This document shows positions 17,469 through 25,612 of a stretch of 64,000 nt of DNA, one piece after another. Origin of the DNA: an uncultured Chryseobacterium sp. (GTDB lineage Bacteria > Bacteroidota > Bacteroidia > Flavobacteriales > Weeksellaceae); NCBI GenBank assembly GCA_913778505.1, contig CAJYWD010000036.1, forward strand, positions 333,280 through 397,279. Direction: 5' to 3'. Made by a program: the position numbers and the translations under genes. The notes beneath the pieces were generated by a model. The model was given only the letters and a program-made list of their open reading frames with translations, was not told where the DNA came from and ran no database searches. Position 1 is the first letter of the stretch, and the number at the start of each line of letters is the position of its first letter.

Positions 17469-18281
17469 ATGAAAAAAGCAATCCTTTCTTTAATGATCGT
17501 AGGATCCATGAGTACCTTACATGCGCAGCTAAACCTGGGAAACATCACCAAAGCAGCCGGAAAAGGTGTCACGGCTCTCACTTTCACCAATGCTGATGCG
17601 GCTAAGCTTTCTAAAGAATCCGTGGAGTACATGGACAAAAATAATCCCGTGGCTGGTACTAATGATCCGTACACGGTAAGACTCAACAAACTTTTTGCGA
17701 AACACAAATCGCAGGACGGCCTGAAACTTAATTATAAGGTCTATAAAGTGAAAGACATCAATGCCTTCGCCGCAGCAGATGGCAGCGTGCGTGTGTTTTC
17801 CTCGCTGATGGATATCATGACCAATGACGAATTGCTGGCGGTTATCGGTCATGAAATTGGTCACGTTAAAAATGAAGATACGAAGGACGCCATCAAATCG
17901 GCATATCTAAAAGCGGCGGCTCTGGATGCCGCTTCTGCTTCGTCCAAAACCATCGCAACGCTCAACGAGAGTCAGTTGGGAAAGCTGGCTAACGCCATCA
18001 TGGATGCCTCGCATAGCAAAAAGCAGGAATCCGAAGCAGACCTTTATTCATACGATTTTATGAAGGCCAATGGCTACAATGTGGTGGGTGCATACACAGC
18101 ATTTAAGAAACTGGCATTGCTGTCAGAAGGCGGCAGCCCGCAATCCGGATTTCAGAAGATGTTCAACTCGCATCCGGACAGTAACAAGCGTGCAGAAGCC
18201 ATTAAAAAACGCGCCGAGAAAGACGGCCTTTGGAAAGATCCCGGTACGGTAACATTACCTACTGCAAAATTGACTAAGTAA
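17469..18281 (+). CDS. Secreted M48-family zinc metallopeptidase
   Basis: The ATG at 17469 starts a signal peptide (MKKAILSLMIVGSMSTLHAQ); an upstream in-frame ATG at 17409 is unlikely. The 270-residue product holds the zinc motif HEIGH at about 128-132, preceded by DELLAVIG. The third-ligand region is SKKQESEADLYSYDFM, and a late motif SHPDSNKRAEAIKKRA follows. This is the BepA/YcaL-type periplasmic M48 layout without TPR repeats. Such enzymes degrade or check outer-membrane proteins. The gene is solitary, ending at a hairpin shared with the convergent amylase. Confidence 0.92.
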   Translation: MKKAILSLMIVGSMSTLHAQLNLGNITKAAGKGVTALTFTNADAAKLSKESVEYMDKNNPVAGTNDPYTVRLNKLFAKHKSQDGLKLNYKVYKVKDINAFAAADGSVRVFSSLMDIMTNDELLAVIGHEIGHVKNEDTKDAIKSAYLKAAALDAASASSKTIATLNESQLGKLANAIMDASHSKKQESEADLYSYDFMKANGYNVVGAYTAFKKLALLSEGGSPQSGFQKMFNSHPDSNKRAEAIKKRAEKDGLWKDPGTVTLPTAKLTK

Positions 18282-18282
18282 A

Positions 18283-18314
18283 AGAGAAGCAACCGTCCAG
18301 GTTGCTTTCTTTTT
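18283..18314. terminator. Bidirectional terminator, M48 peptidase / alpha-amylase
   Basis: AAGCAACC (18287-18294) pairs with GGTTGCTT (18300-18307) around a five-base loop and is followed by a T-rich tract. It lies between the stops of two convergent genes. Confidence 0.7.
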
Positions 18315-19686
18315 AATTCTTCACCAGTACCAGATATTCCCAGGGTTTCAGATTAATAACGGTCTTATCGGCATTAATGTTAAAAATTTTACCGCTGAAT
18401 AGCTCTCTATACTGGCCATGATAGTATTTGGTGTCAAAAGAAGCCGGGATGCTTTTGCCGGAAAAATTAAAAATAGATAAAACGGCGTCACTATTCTTTT
18501 CCCTGTAGAAAGACAGTACATCGGTCATCCGGCTGTTGGTGACGCGTATCATCTCTCCGCCCCAATGCCCGTTCCACAACGCTTGATTCCGGTGCTTCAG
18601 ATCAAAAAGTTTCTGATACATGCCGTAGAATTGATGATCTTTCCATGCAATCTCGTCTTTCTCAAAAAAGGCGAGGCTTCTGTCCAGTCCGGCTTCCTGC
18701 CCGCTATACACCAGCGGCATGCCGTTGGCCGTGCTGCACAGCACCATTGCAGTCTCCAGGCCCGGGCCGAAGTTAGAATACTGATTACCTTCCCAGGAAT
18801 TCTTATCATGATTATCTGTGAAAAGCATTCTGTAAGAATCGTAAGGAAAACTTCCCACATCATGCGCCATATATTCATAGAGTGCTGCCGCGCCCTGGCC
18901 GCCGGTGGTCGCCAGTTTCAGCTTGTCCCACAGCGTCCAGGAGTAAGTCATATCAAAGGATTGTCTGTAGAGATCGCGCGATTCCCATTCTGCCAGCATA
19001 AAAACCGGTTTGATCTGATCCAGCTCCTGCCTTGCATTTTCCCAGAAATCAACCGGGATAAAACCTGCAACATCGCACCGGTAGCCATCAATATTGGCTT
19101 CTTTTACCCAATATTTCAAAGCACCTGTCATATATTCCCGGAAGTCCGGATTGTTATAATCGAAATCGATGACATCGTCCCAATCATACCAGGGCGTTGG
19201 CTGGAAATTTCCTTCTCTGGACTTAGTGTACCAATCCGGATGTTCCTTCGCAAGAGGATTGTCCCAGGCGGAATGATTGCCCACCCAGTCTATCAGGACG
19301 TGCATTCCCATCGCATGGATTTTGTCGACCAGATTCTTAAAGTCCTGTAAGGTTCCGAAATCCGGATTCACACCTTTAAAATCTTTAACGGAATAGTAAC
19401 TTCCCAGCTTTCCTTTTCTATGTTCTTCTCCAATTGGATGGATCGGCATCAGCCACAGGATGTCAACACCCATTTCTTTGAGCTTGGGCAGATGTTTTTC
19501 GAATGCTTTAAAGGTACCTTCTTTGGTGTATTGCCGGATGTTGACCTCGTAGATGGTTGCGTTTTTGCTCCACTCAGGATGCTTCAGCTGAACGTAAGGT
19601 TTGGGTTGGTAGCGCGGATCTTTGGTCTGCGACATTCCCAGAAATGGGAGCAGCAGAAACAGGATAATGTATTTCATAGAATTCAT
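18313..19686 (-). CDS. Secreted GH13 alpha-amylase family protein
   Basis: The 457-residue product has a signal peptide (MKYIILFLLLPFLGMSQ) and a GH13 barrel. Its conserved regions are DWVGNHS, DGYRCDVAGF with the nucleophile Asp, FMLAEWES with the acid/base Glu, and MLFTDNHDKN with the transition-state Asp. A small C-terminal beta domain follows. It cleaves alpha-glucans or related sugars, probably in the periplasm or outside. No SusC/SusD pair lies nearby, so it is not in a typical polysaccharide utilisation locus. Start at 19686, with a second ATG three codons on; both keep the signal. Confidence 0.94.
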   Translation of the reverse strand: MNSMKYIILFLLLPFLGMSQTKDPRYQPKPYVQLKHPEWSKNATIYEVNIRQYTKEGTFKAFEKHLPKLKEMGVDILWLMPIHPIGEEHRKGKLGSYYSVKDFKGVNPDFGTLQDFKNLVDKIHAMGMHVLIDWVGNHSAWDNPLAKEHPDWYTKSREGNFQPTPWYDWDDVIDFDYNNPDFREYMTGALKYWVKEANIDGYRCDVAGFIPVDFWENARQELDQIKPVFMLAEWESRDLYRQSFDMTYSWTLWDKLKLATTGGQGAAALYEYMAHDVGSFPYDSYRMLFTDNHDKNSWEGNQYSNFGPGLETAMVLCSTANGMPLVYSGQEAGLDRSLAFFEKDEIAWKDHQFYGMYQKLFDLKHRNQALWNGHWGGEMIRVTNSRMTDVLSFYREKNSDAVLSIFNFSGKSIPASFDTKYYHGQYRELFSGKIFNINADKTVINLKPWEYLVLVKN

Positions 19687-19761
19687 AAGGCTGATATATT
19701 TCTATAAAATTAAAAAAATGCTTCACAATGTTTTTAATTTATTTAAATATTTTTTCTCTTA

Positions 19762-19992
19762 CAACAAAGCACCGTCTCGATCCAACAAACGTCTGGATCG
19801 ATCGAACAAAGCACCGTCTCGATCCAACAAAGCACCGTCTAAATCCAACAAGGCACCGTCTCGATCCAACAAAGCATCGTCTCAATCCAACAAAGGTCTG
19901 GATCAATCCAACAAAGCACCGTCTCAATCCAACAAAGGTATGGATCGATCCAACAAAGCACTGTCTCAATCCAACAAAGCATCGTCCGTATA
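19762..19992. repeat. Minisatellite: 11 copies of a 21-bp unit
   Basis: Eleven head-to-tail 21-bp units fill most of the 368-base gap between the amylase and ABC-F genes. Two unit types are mixed. Type A has CAACAAAGCACCGTCT at its start; type B (units 2, 7, 9) has CAACAAAGGTCTGGATC or a close variant. Because 21 is divisible by three, several frames stay open; the plus frames would give SNKAPSR or TKHRLDP heptads. A 91-residue ORF from the ATG at 19718 is possible but unsupported. The rest of the gap is AT-rich and featureless. Confidence 0.9.
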
Positions 19993-20054
19993 AAAAACAA
20001 CAAAGCATCCCGAAATTTGAGATGCCTGTATAAAATTTATTTTTCCAATCAGGT

Positions 20055-21677
20055 TTAAGAATACATCTGCTCCTGCAATTCTTTGATCTTTTTGTCGCCC
20101 AGATATTCGTCGTAAGTCATATCTCTGTCGATGATACCTTTCGGCGTCAGCTCAATGATTCTGTTACAGACAGTTTCCAGCAACTCGTGGTCATGAGAAG
20201 ACAGTAAAATATTGCCTTTGAAGTTGTTCAAAGAGTTGTTCAGCGTGGTGATACTTTCCAGATCCAGGTGGTTGGTTGGCTCATCCAACAGAAGAACATT
20301 GGCCTTCTGAAGCATCATTCTACTGAACATACAACGCATTTTCTCGCCTCCGGAAAGTACTTTACAAGATTTCAGAGCCTCGTCTCCGGAGAAGAGCATT
20401 CTTCCCAGGAAGCCTCGCATAAATTCCTCGTGTCTTTCCTCATCATTTTTAGTGAATTGTCTCAGCCAGTCCACCAGATTCACATCCTCCTGAAAATATT
20501 CGGTGTTATCCAGCGGCATGTAAGACTGGTTGGTCGTCACGCCCCAGTTGTAAGTACCTTTATCAGCCTCAGTAGTTCCGGAAATGATCTGGAAGAATTC
20601 TGTAATCGCCAATGAGTTACGGGAGATAACAGCTACCTTATCGCCTTTTTTAAGGTTGAGGTCAATATTGGAGAACAGCAATTCGCCATCTTTTGTCTTT
20701 TCAAGTCCTTTCACATCCAAAATCTGATCTCCCACTTCTCTTTCAATATCGAAAATAATGGCCGGATAACGTCTGGATGAAGGTTTGATATCATCAATAT
20801 TCAGCTTGTCGATCATTTTTTTACGCGCTGTAGCTTGCTTGGCCTTCGCGACGTTGGAACTGAATCTTGCGATGAAATCCTGTAATTCTTTCTTCTTTTC
20901 TTCTGCTTTCTTATTAGCCTGAGCTCTCTGTCTCGTAGCCAGCTGAGAAGCCTGGTACCAGAATGAGTAATTACCGGTATAAAGATTCAGTTTTGAGTAA
21001 TCTAAATCTCCGATATGCGTACAGACTGCATCCAGGAAGTGACGGTCGTGCGATACTACGATGACGGTGTTTTCATAATCTGCCAGGAAATCTTCTAGCC
21101 AGGCGATGGTGGAGATGTCCAGATCATTGGTAGGCTCATCCAGAATCAGAACATCCGGATTCCCGAACAATGCCTGAGCCAGTAAAACTCTTACTTTGTC
21201 CTTGTTTTCCAGTTCGGACATCATTTGCCAGTGCATATCATCATTGATGCCGACATTCGAAAGCATGGTCTGTGCATCGGCCTCAGAATTCCAGCCGCCC
21301 ATCTCGTCGTAAATAACGCCCAATTCTCCGGCTTTGATCCCGTCTTCATCAGAAAAATCTTCCTTGGCATAAAGCGCATCCATCTCTTCCTTGATTTGAA
21401 AAAGCTTCTGATTACCCCGGAGAACGGTTTCCAGAACTGTAAAATTATCATACGCAAAGTGATCCTGCTCCAGAACAGACATTCTTTTTCCAGGTTCCAG
21501 AGAGACGTTTCCGGCAGTCGCTTCCTGCTTCCCGCTTAATATTTTGAGAAATGTAGACTTCCCGGCGCCATTGGCACCAATAATGCCGTAACAATTTCCT
21601 TTGGTAAATTTTATATTGACTTCGTCGAAGAGAACTCTCTTCCCGAACTGTAATGATAAATTAGATACTGTTAACAT
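20055..21677 (-). CDS. ABC-F family ATPase (YbiT-like)
   Basis: I use the ATG at 21677, which opens the canonical MLTVSNLSLQFGKRVLFDEV; an upstream in-frame start would add 21 unlikely residues. The 540-residue protein has two ABC domains and the ABC-F linker, no membrane segments, and probably acts on ribosomes. Domain 1 has an intact Walker A (GANGAGKST, Lys40) and Walker B (LILDEPTNDLD) but LENKD where LSGGE is expected (156-160). Domain 2 has a degenerate Walker A (ISRNSLAITE, no Lys) but an intact LSGGEK signature and LLLDEPTNHLD. The two losses belong to the same composite ATP site. Confidence 0.93.
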   Translation of the reverse strand: MLTVSNLSLQFGKRVLFDEVNIKFTKGNCYGIIGANGAGKSTFLKILSGKQEATAGNVSLEPGKRMSVLEQDHFAYDNFTVLETVLRGNQKLFQIKEEMDALYAKEDFSDEDGIKAGELGVIYDEMGGWNSEADAQTMLSNVGINDDMHWQMMSELENKDKVRVLLAQALFGNPDVLILDEPTNDLDISTIAWLEDFLADYENTVIVVSHDRHFLDAVCTHIGDLDYSKLNLYTGNYSFWYQASQLATRQRAQANKKAEEKKKELQDFIARFSSNVAKAKQATARKKMIDKLNIDDIKPSSRRYPAIIFDIEREVGDQILDVKGLEKTKDGELLFSNIDLNLKKGDKVAVISRNSLAITEFFQIISGTTEADKGTYNWGVTTNQSYMPLDNTEYFQEDVNLVDWLRQFTKNDEERHEEFMRGFLGRMLFSGDEALKSCKVLSGGEKMRCMFSRMMLQKANVLLLDEPTNHLDLESITTLNNSLNNFKGNILLSSHDHELLETVCNRIIELTPKGIIDRDMTYDEYLGDKKIKELQEQMYS

Positions 21678-21830
21678 ATAGTTTTGTAAATTTGTCTGCA
21701 AAAATACGAAAATTAGTTGGGATACTGAAGTGTTTCCCATCCATCAACCATTGAAATCAAACCATTCAAACCATAGTAATGATCTGCAGCAGATCACGTG
21801 ATTATCTCACAACTCAATAAAAAACTTCAA

Positions 21831-22295
21831 ATGAAAGTTAAAATAGAAAAAACTGTTAATATTCTTAATAAACGCGCCCGTTTCGAGTACGAAATTTTAG
21901 ATGAGTACGAAGCCGGACTTGTACTGACTGGTACTGAAATCAAATCGCTAAGGTCTTCTAAAGCCTCTATTACAGAGAGTTTTTGCCAGTTTATTGATGA
22001 TGAAATGTACGTCATTAATATGATGATTGACGAGTACAAACTCGGCACATTTTATAATCATAAAACAAAAAGGGAACGGAAGTTGCTACTGCATAATTAC
22101 GAATTGCAAAAACTTAAAAAAAAGTTAAAGGATGTTGGTAATACCATAATACCCTTAAAGTTATATATTAATGATAGAGGAAAGGCCAAACTCCTTGTAG
22201 CATTGGCAAGAGGTAAAAAACTTTACGATAAAAGAGAAGCGATAAAAGACCGTGAGAACAAGGTCAACATCCAGCGACTGTTAAAGAAAAACTAA
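21831..22295 (+). CDS. smpB: SsrA-binding protein SmpB
   Basis: The ATG at 21831 gives the normal 154-residue SmpB; the upstream in-frame ATG (21798) adds only a poor extension. SmpB binds the tRNA-like part of tmRNA and delivers it to stalled ribosomes for trans-translation. Recognised are RARFEYEILDEYEAGLVLTG, TEIKSLRSSKASITESFCQF, HKTKRERKLLLHNYEL and the basic C-terminal tail KKLYDKREAIKDRE. It is divergent from the ABC-F gene. The tmRNA gene itself is not in this window. Confidence 0.97.
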   Translation: MKVKIEKTVNILNKRARFEYEILDEYEAGLVLTGTEIKSLRSSKASITESFCQFIDDEMYVINMMIDEYKLGTFYNHKTKRERKLLLHNYELQKLKKKLKDVGNTIIPLKLYINDRGKAKLLVALARGKKLYDKREAIKDRENKVNIQRLLKKN

Positions 22296-22301
22296 AAAAA
22301 C

Positions 22302-22333
22302 TTTGTTTATAAAGAAAAATTATATTTATTTTG
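22302..22333 (+). promoter_or_regulatory. Promoter of the OmpA-family gene
   Basis: TTTG at 22302-22305, a 20-base spacer and TTATTTTG at 22326-22333 (seven of eight bases of TAnnTTTG) precede the ATG by 29 bases. The spacing is ideal for the flavobacterial primary sigma factor, matching the expected high expression of this porin-like gene. Confidence 0.55.
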
Positions 22334-22362
22334 CATTATCAATTATTTAATCATTTAATTCT

Positions 22363-23856
22363 ATGAAAAATCTAAAATTAGGAATTTCAGCATTGGCGCT
22401 TACTGTTGCCAGTACTGTTTTCGCCCAAACTACTACCAATAAGTGGGTAATAGGAGTAGGTGCTCATGGAGTGAATCACGTAGCGCAAAGAAATAACTTC
22501 AGCAATACGTTCTCATTCAACAATTTCAAAGAAAACTTGTTTGGTGTTTCTAAGTATTCAATTACGCCACCATTGTCCAAACTTACTGTTGCAAGAAGCC
22601 TTAGCAAAGGTATCGTTCTAGACTGGCAGACTACTGTTGGTAACGTAGACAACAAGCGTTTCGGTATGGATAAAGAGTTTTTCTTGATGACAGGTCTTGG
22701 TCTACAGTTCAAAGGAGCAGGTCTTCTTTGGGACGAAGAGTCTTGGTTTGATCCATATTTGAGAGTTGGTGCTAACTACCTGAGACACGATTATACAGGT
22801 CTTACTTTTCCTAATTGGGATAGAAAGTCAGGAGATCGTTATGCTGCATACAACGAGGATGGTGATTTAACAGGAAAAGCTAATCACTTCACAGTAAGTA
22901 CTGGTGCAGGTATCAATTTCTGGGTTACTAAAAACTTCGGTCTTGGTGTTCAAGGTGATTATGTAACTACTCCAGTTGACAAATCAAATGTTGCTAACTT
23001 CTGGCAAGCTTCTGCATCATTGTTATTCAGATTCGGTAACACTGACAGAGACAAAGACGGAATTCCTGATAAAGATGACAGATGTCCAGATACTCCAGGT
23101 TTACCTGAGTTCCAAGGATGTCCTGATACAGATGGCGATGGTATCCCAGATATCGATGACCAATGTCCAGACGTAGCTGGTCCAAAAGAAAACAACGGTT
23201 GTCCTTGGCCAGATACAGACGGTGACGGAGTATTAGATAAAGATGATGCTTGTGTTGACGTTCCTGGTCCAGTAGAAAACAAAGGTTGTCCATGGCCAGA
23301 TACTGATGGTGACGGTGTTCTTGATAAAGATGATGCTTGTCCTACAGTTCCAGGTCTTCCAGAATACAACGGATGTCCTAAGCCTAAAAAAGTAACAGCT
23401 ACTGAAGTTGAAACTAAATTAGGTAGTGTGTTCTTTGATTTCAACAAAGCAACAATCAAAGCTGAGTCTAAACCAGCACTTGACGAAGCTGCTGAGCTAA
23501 TCAAGAAAGACGGAGGTAATTATCTATTAGAAGGTAGAACGGATGCTAAAGGTTCTGAAGCTTACAACTTGAAACTATCTAGAGAGAGAGCTGCTGCTGT
23601 AGTTGCTGCACTAGATTCAAGAGGTGTAGATCCTAGCGCATTGAAATCTGTAGGTGTTGGTAAAGCTAAAGCTACTGTTCCTGCTACTGCTTCTGATGCA
23701 GAAAGACAAGTTGACAGAAAAGTAGTTGTTACAGCTATCGAAGATGCGGCTCAGTGGAATGCTCTTAAAAAGAGAGATTACGATGATCCAACTCCGGTAA
23801 AAGTTAAGAAAAAAGCTCCAGCTAAGAAAAAGGCTCCGGCTAAAAAGAAAAAATAA
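22363..23856 (+). CDS. OmpA-family outer membrane protein with TSP3 repeats
   Basis: The 497-residue protein has a signal peptide ending after TVFAQ, then an N-terminal beta-barrel (about 25-225). Four calcium-binding thrombospondin type 3 repeats follow (DxDxDGxxD motifs such as DTDGDGVLDKDDAC, about 226-340). The OmpA peptidoglycan-binding domain comes next (VFFDFNKATIKAES, GRTDAKGSEAYNLKLSRERA, about 350-450). It ends in an unusual Lys/Ala/Pro tail (VKKKAPAKKKAPAKKKK). Codon use is strongly biased, as in highly expressed genes. It tethers outer membrane to wall. A strong promoter precedes and a hairpin follows the gene. Confidence 0.95.
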   Translation: MKNLKLGISALALTVASTVFAQTTTNKWVIGVGAHGVNHVAQRNNFSNTFSFNNFKENLFGVSKYSITPPLSKLTVARSLSKGIVLDWQTTVGNVDNKRFGMDKEFFLMTGLGLQFKGAGLLWDEESWFDPYLRVGANYLRHDYTGLTFPNWDRKSGDRYAAYNEDGDLTGKANHFTVSTGAGINFWVTKNFGLGVQGDYVTTPVDKSNVANFWQASASLLFRFGNTDRDKDGIPDKDDRCPDTPGLPEFQGCPDTDGDGIPDIDDQCPDVAGPKENNGCPWPDTDGDGVLDKDDACVDVPGPVENKGCPWPDTDGDGVLDKDDACPTVPGLPEYNGCPKPKKVTATEVETKLGSVFFDFNKATIKAESKPALDEAAELIKKDGGNYLLEGRTDAKGSEAYNLKLSRERAAAVVAALDSRGVDPSALKSVGVGKAKATVPATASDAERQVDRKVVVTAIEDAAQWNALKKRDYDDPTPVKVKKKAPAKKKAPAKKKK

Positions 23857-23885
23857 TTTTAAATAATTAATTTTCTGAATATAAA

Positions 23886-23916
23886 TACCTCCAAGCAATT
23901 GGAGGTATTTTTTTTG
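23886..23916 (+). terminator. Terminator of the OmpA-family gene
   Basis: TACCTCCAA (23886-23894) pairs perfectly with TTGGAGGTA (23899-23907) around GCAA and is followed by eight T. It is a textbook factor-independent terminator. Confidence 0.9.
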
Positions 23917-23958
23917 TTCTTACAAATCAGTATTTTTGCACCAATAAATAATCACAAA

Positions 23959-24699
23959 ATGGGAAGAGCATTCGAATATAGAAAAGCTTCAAAAATGGCC
24001 AGATGGGATAAGATGGCCAAAACATTTTCAAAAATAGGGAAAGATATTGCCTTGGCTGTGAAAGCCGGAGGAACAGATCCTGAATCCAATCCTGCATTAA
24101 GAAGATGTATCCAAAATGCCAAAGGTGCCAATATGCCAAAAGACAATGTTGAAAGAGCTATCAAAAAGGCAAGTGGTGCAGATGCGGAAAACTATGAGGA
24201 AATAACTTATGAAGGATATGGACAAGGCGGTGTCGCATTTTTTGTAGAATGTACCACTAACAACCCAACAAGAACTGTAGCCAATGTTAGAGCGATTTTT
24301 AATAAGTTTGACGGTAACCTTGGTAAGAATGGTGAGTTAGCATTTATCTTCGACAGAAAAGGGATTTTTACTATTGAAAAATCTCAAATCAAATCCGATT
24401 GGGATGATTTCGAAATGGAAATGATCGACGGGGGTGCAGAAGAAATCGACCAGGATGATAATGAAGTTTTGATTACGACAGCATTCGAAGATTTCGGTTC
24501 GATGTCTCATAAGCTTGATGAGCTTGGAATCGAGGCAAAAAGTGCCGAATTACAGAGAATTCCTAATAACACCAAAGGAATGACTGATGACCAGTTCAAA
24601 GCTAATATGAAGATGCTGGAACGCTTTGAGGAAGATGATGATGTTCAGAACGTATTCCACAATATGGAGTTTACAGAAGAACAGATGGAATCCATGTAA
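23959..24699 (+). CDS. YebC/PmpR-family regulator
   Basis: The ATG at 23959 gives MGRAFEYRKASKMARWDKMA, the expected YebC start, rather than the upstream in-frame ATG at 23899, which overlaps the ompA terminator. The 246-residue cytoplasmic protein shows NPALRRCIQNAKGANMPKDN, the acidic middle domain and a TNNPTRTVANVRAIFNKFDG motif. Members regulate transcription and, by more recent evidence, assist translation of difficult sequences. TATTTTTG at 23931-23938 is a likely -7 box. Confidence 0.95.
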   Translation: MGRAFEYRKASKMARWDKMAKTFSKIGKDIALAVKAGGTDPESNPALRRCIQNAKGANMPKDNVERAIKKASGADAENYEEITYEGYGQGGVAFFVECTTNNPTRTVANVRAIFNKFDGNLGKNGELAFIFDRKGIFTIEKSQIKSDWDDFEMEMIDGGAEEIDQDDNEVLITTAFEDFGSMSHKLDELGIEAKSAELQRIPNNTKGMTDDQFKANMKMLERFEEDDDVQNVFHNMEFTEEQMESM

Positions 24700-24720
24700 T
24701 TCTAAAATTCTAATCATAAA

Positions 24721-24752
24721 AAAATCCCGGCTGAAAAGCCGGGATTTTTTTA
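24721..24752. terminator. Bidirectional terminator, yebC / rpmA
   Basis: AAATCCCGGCT (24722-24732) pairs perfectly with AGCCGGGATTT (24737-24747) around GAAA, with A-rich and T-rich flanks. It serves both the plus-strand yebC and the minus-strand ribosomal operon. Confidence 0.9.
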
Positions 24753-24772
24753 TGTTATCAAAACGCTGTTGA

Positions 24773-25030
24773 CTAAGCGTTCGGTTCTACAGATACGAAA
24801 GATCTGTTGTTGGCTTTCTTTCTGAAAACTACTTTACCGTCTACCAAAGCAAACAAAGTGTGGTCTTTACCCATTCCCACGTTTTCACCTGGATGGTGTT
24901 GCGTACCTCTTTGTCTGATAATGATGTTGCCGGCAATAGCTTCTTGTCCTCCGAAAATCTTAACACCTAGTCTTTTAGAGTGAGATTCTCTACCGTTTTT
25001 GGAACTACCGACTCCTTTCTTGTGTGCCAT
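24773..25030 (-). CDS. rpmA: Large-subunit ribosomal protein bL27
   Basis: The 85-residue basic protein begins [20 protein letters not shown] and contains [20 protein letters not shown] and [18 protein letters not shown], all standard for bL27. It sits near the peptidyl-transferase centre of the 50S subunit. There is no cleavable N-terminal extension of the Firmicutes type. It is 28 bases downstream of rplU in the usual L21-L27 order. Confidence 0.98.
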   Translation of the reverse strand: MAHKKGVGSSKNGRESHSKRLGVKIFGGQEAIAGNIIIRQRGTQHHPGENVGMGKDHTLFALVDGKVVFRKKANNRSFVSVEPNA

Positions 25031-25058
25031 TTTATTTTAAGCTTTTTTGGATTAAAAA

Positions 25059-25454
25059 TTATTCAGCAGATTCGCTGGTTTCTGTTACTTCAGCTTTAGC
25101 AGCTTTCTTAGGAGCAGCTTTTTTAGCCTCTTTTTTCGCACCGTCAAATCCAGTAATACCAGTTACCAAAATTTGAGTTAATTGCTGTCTGTGACCATTT
25201 TTCTTTGCATAACCTTTTCTTCTTTTCTTTTTGAAAACGATTACTTTGTCAGCCTGAACGTGGTCAAGAATTTCTACATCTACGGTTATACCGCTTACAG
25301 CCGGGGCACCCACAGTTACTGCGCCGTTTACAGTAAGAAGAACTTTGTCAAAAGAAACTTTCGCACCTTTATCTCCTTTCAGACGGTTCACAAACAACTT
25401 TTGGTTTTGCTCAACTTTGTATTGAAGCCCTGCTATTTCTACAATTGCAAACAT
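25059..25454 (-). CDS. rplU: Large-subunit ribosomal protein bL21 with extended tail
   Basis: The 131-residue protein begins MFAIVEIAGLQYKVEQNQKL and contains KVIVFKKKRRKGYAKKNGHRQ, the 23S-binding basic loop. The core ends near residue 103. About 28 extra residues follow, rich in Lys, Ala and acidic residues (KKAAPKKAAKAEVTETSESAE region), a tail common in Bacteroidota L21 but longer than in E. coli. It is the first gene of rplU-rpmA. Confidence 0.96.
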   Translation of the reverse strand: MFAIVEIAGLQYKVEQNQKLFVNRLKGDKGAKVSFDKVLLTVNGAVTVGAPAVSGITVDVEILDHVQADKVIVFKKKRRKGYAKKNGHRQQLTQILVTGITGFDGAKKEAKKAAPKKAAKAEVTETSESAE

Positions 25455-25563
25455 TGTTTATAAATTTTTATAATTATTCGAGGTGCAAAAGTAAACATTT
25501 TGTTTGTCAATCACAATAGAACTTGAAAATTAATTTCGATTTTATTGGAATGTCATCATTCAA

Positions 25564-25596
25564 TAAAAAAGCCACAAAATTTTTTGCGGCCTTTTA
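25564..25596 (-). terminator. Terminator of serS
   Basis: On the minus strand GCCGCAAAA pairs with TTTTGTGGC (plus positions 25571-25590, one G-T pair) and is followed by TTTTTT. It lies 17 bases after the serS stop. Confidence 0.65.
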
Positions 25597-25612
25597 CTAA
25601 TAAATATCAGAA

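Noticed and set aside
19718..20033. Overlapping ORFs in both strands across the minisatellite (SNKAPSR, TKHRLDP and CFVGLRR heptad repeats)
   Set aside because: A 21-bp repeat keeps all its frames open by chance unless the unit has a stop. No ribosome site, signal or known domain supports any of them.
21781..21800. Short inverted repeat GATCTGCAGCAGATC between the ABC-F and smpB genes
   Set aside because: Six-base stem with three-base loop and no T-tract; could be an operator, but chance is equally likely.
22959..23504. Long ORF antisense to the TSP3 repeats of ompA
   Set aside because: Ser/Gly/Pro repeats are the complement of Asp/Gly/Pro-rich coding sequence. No gene features.
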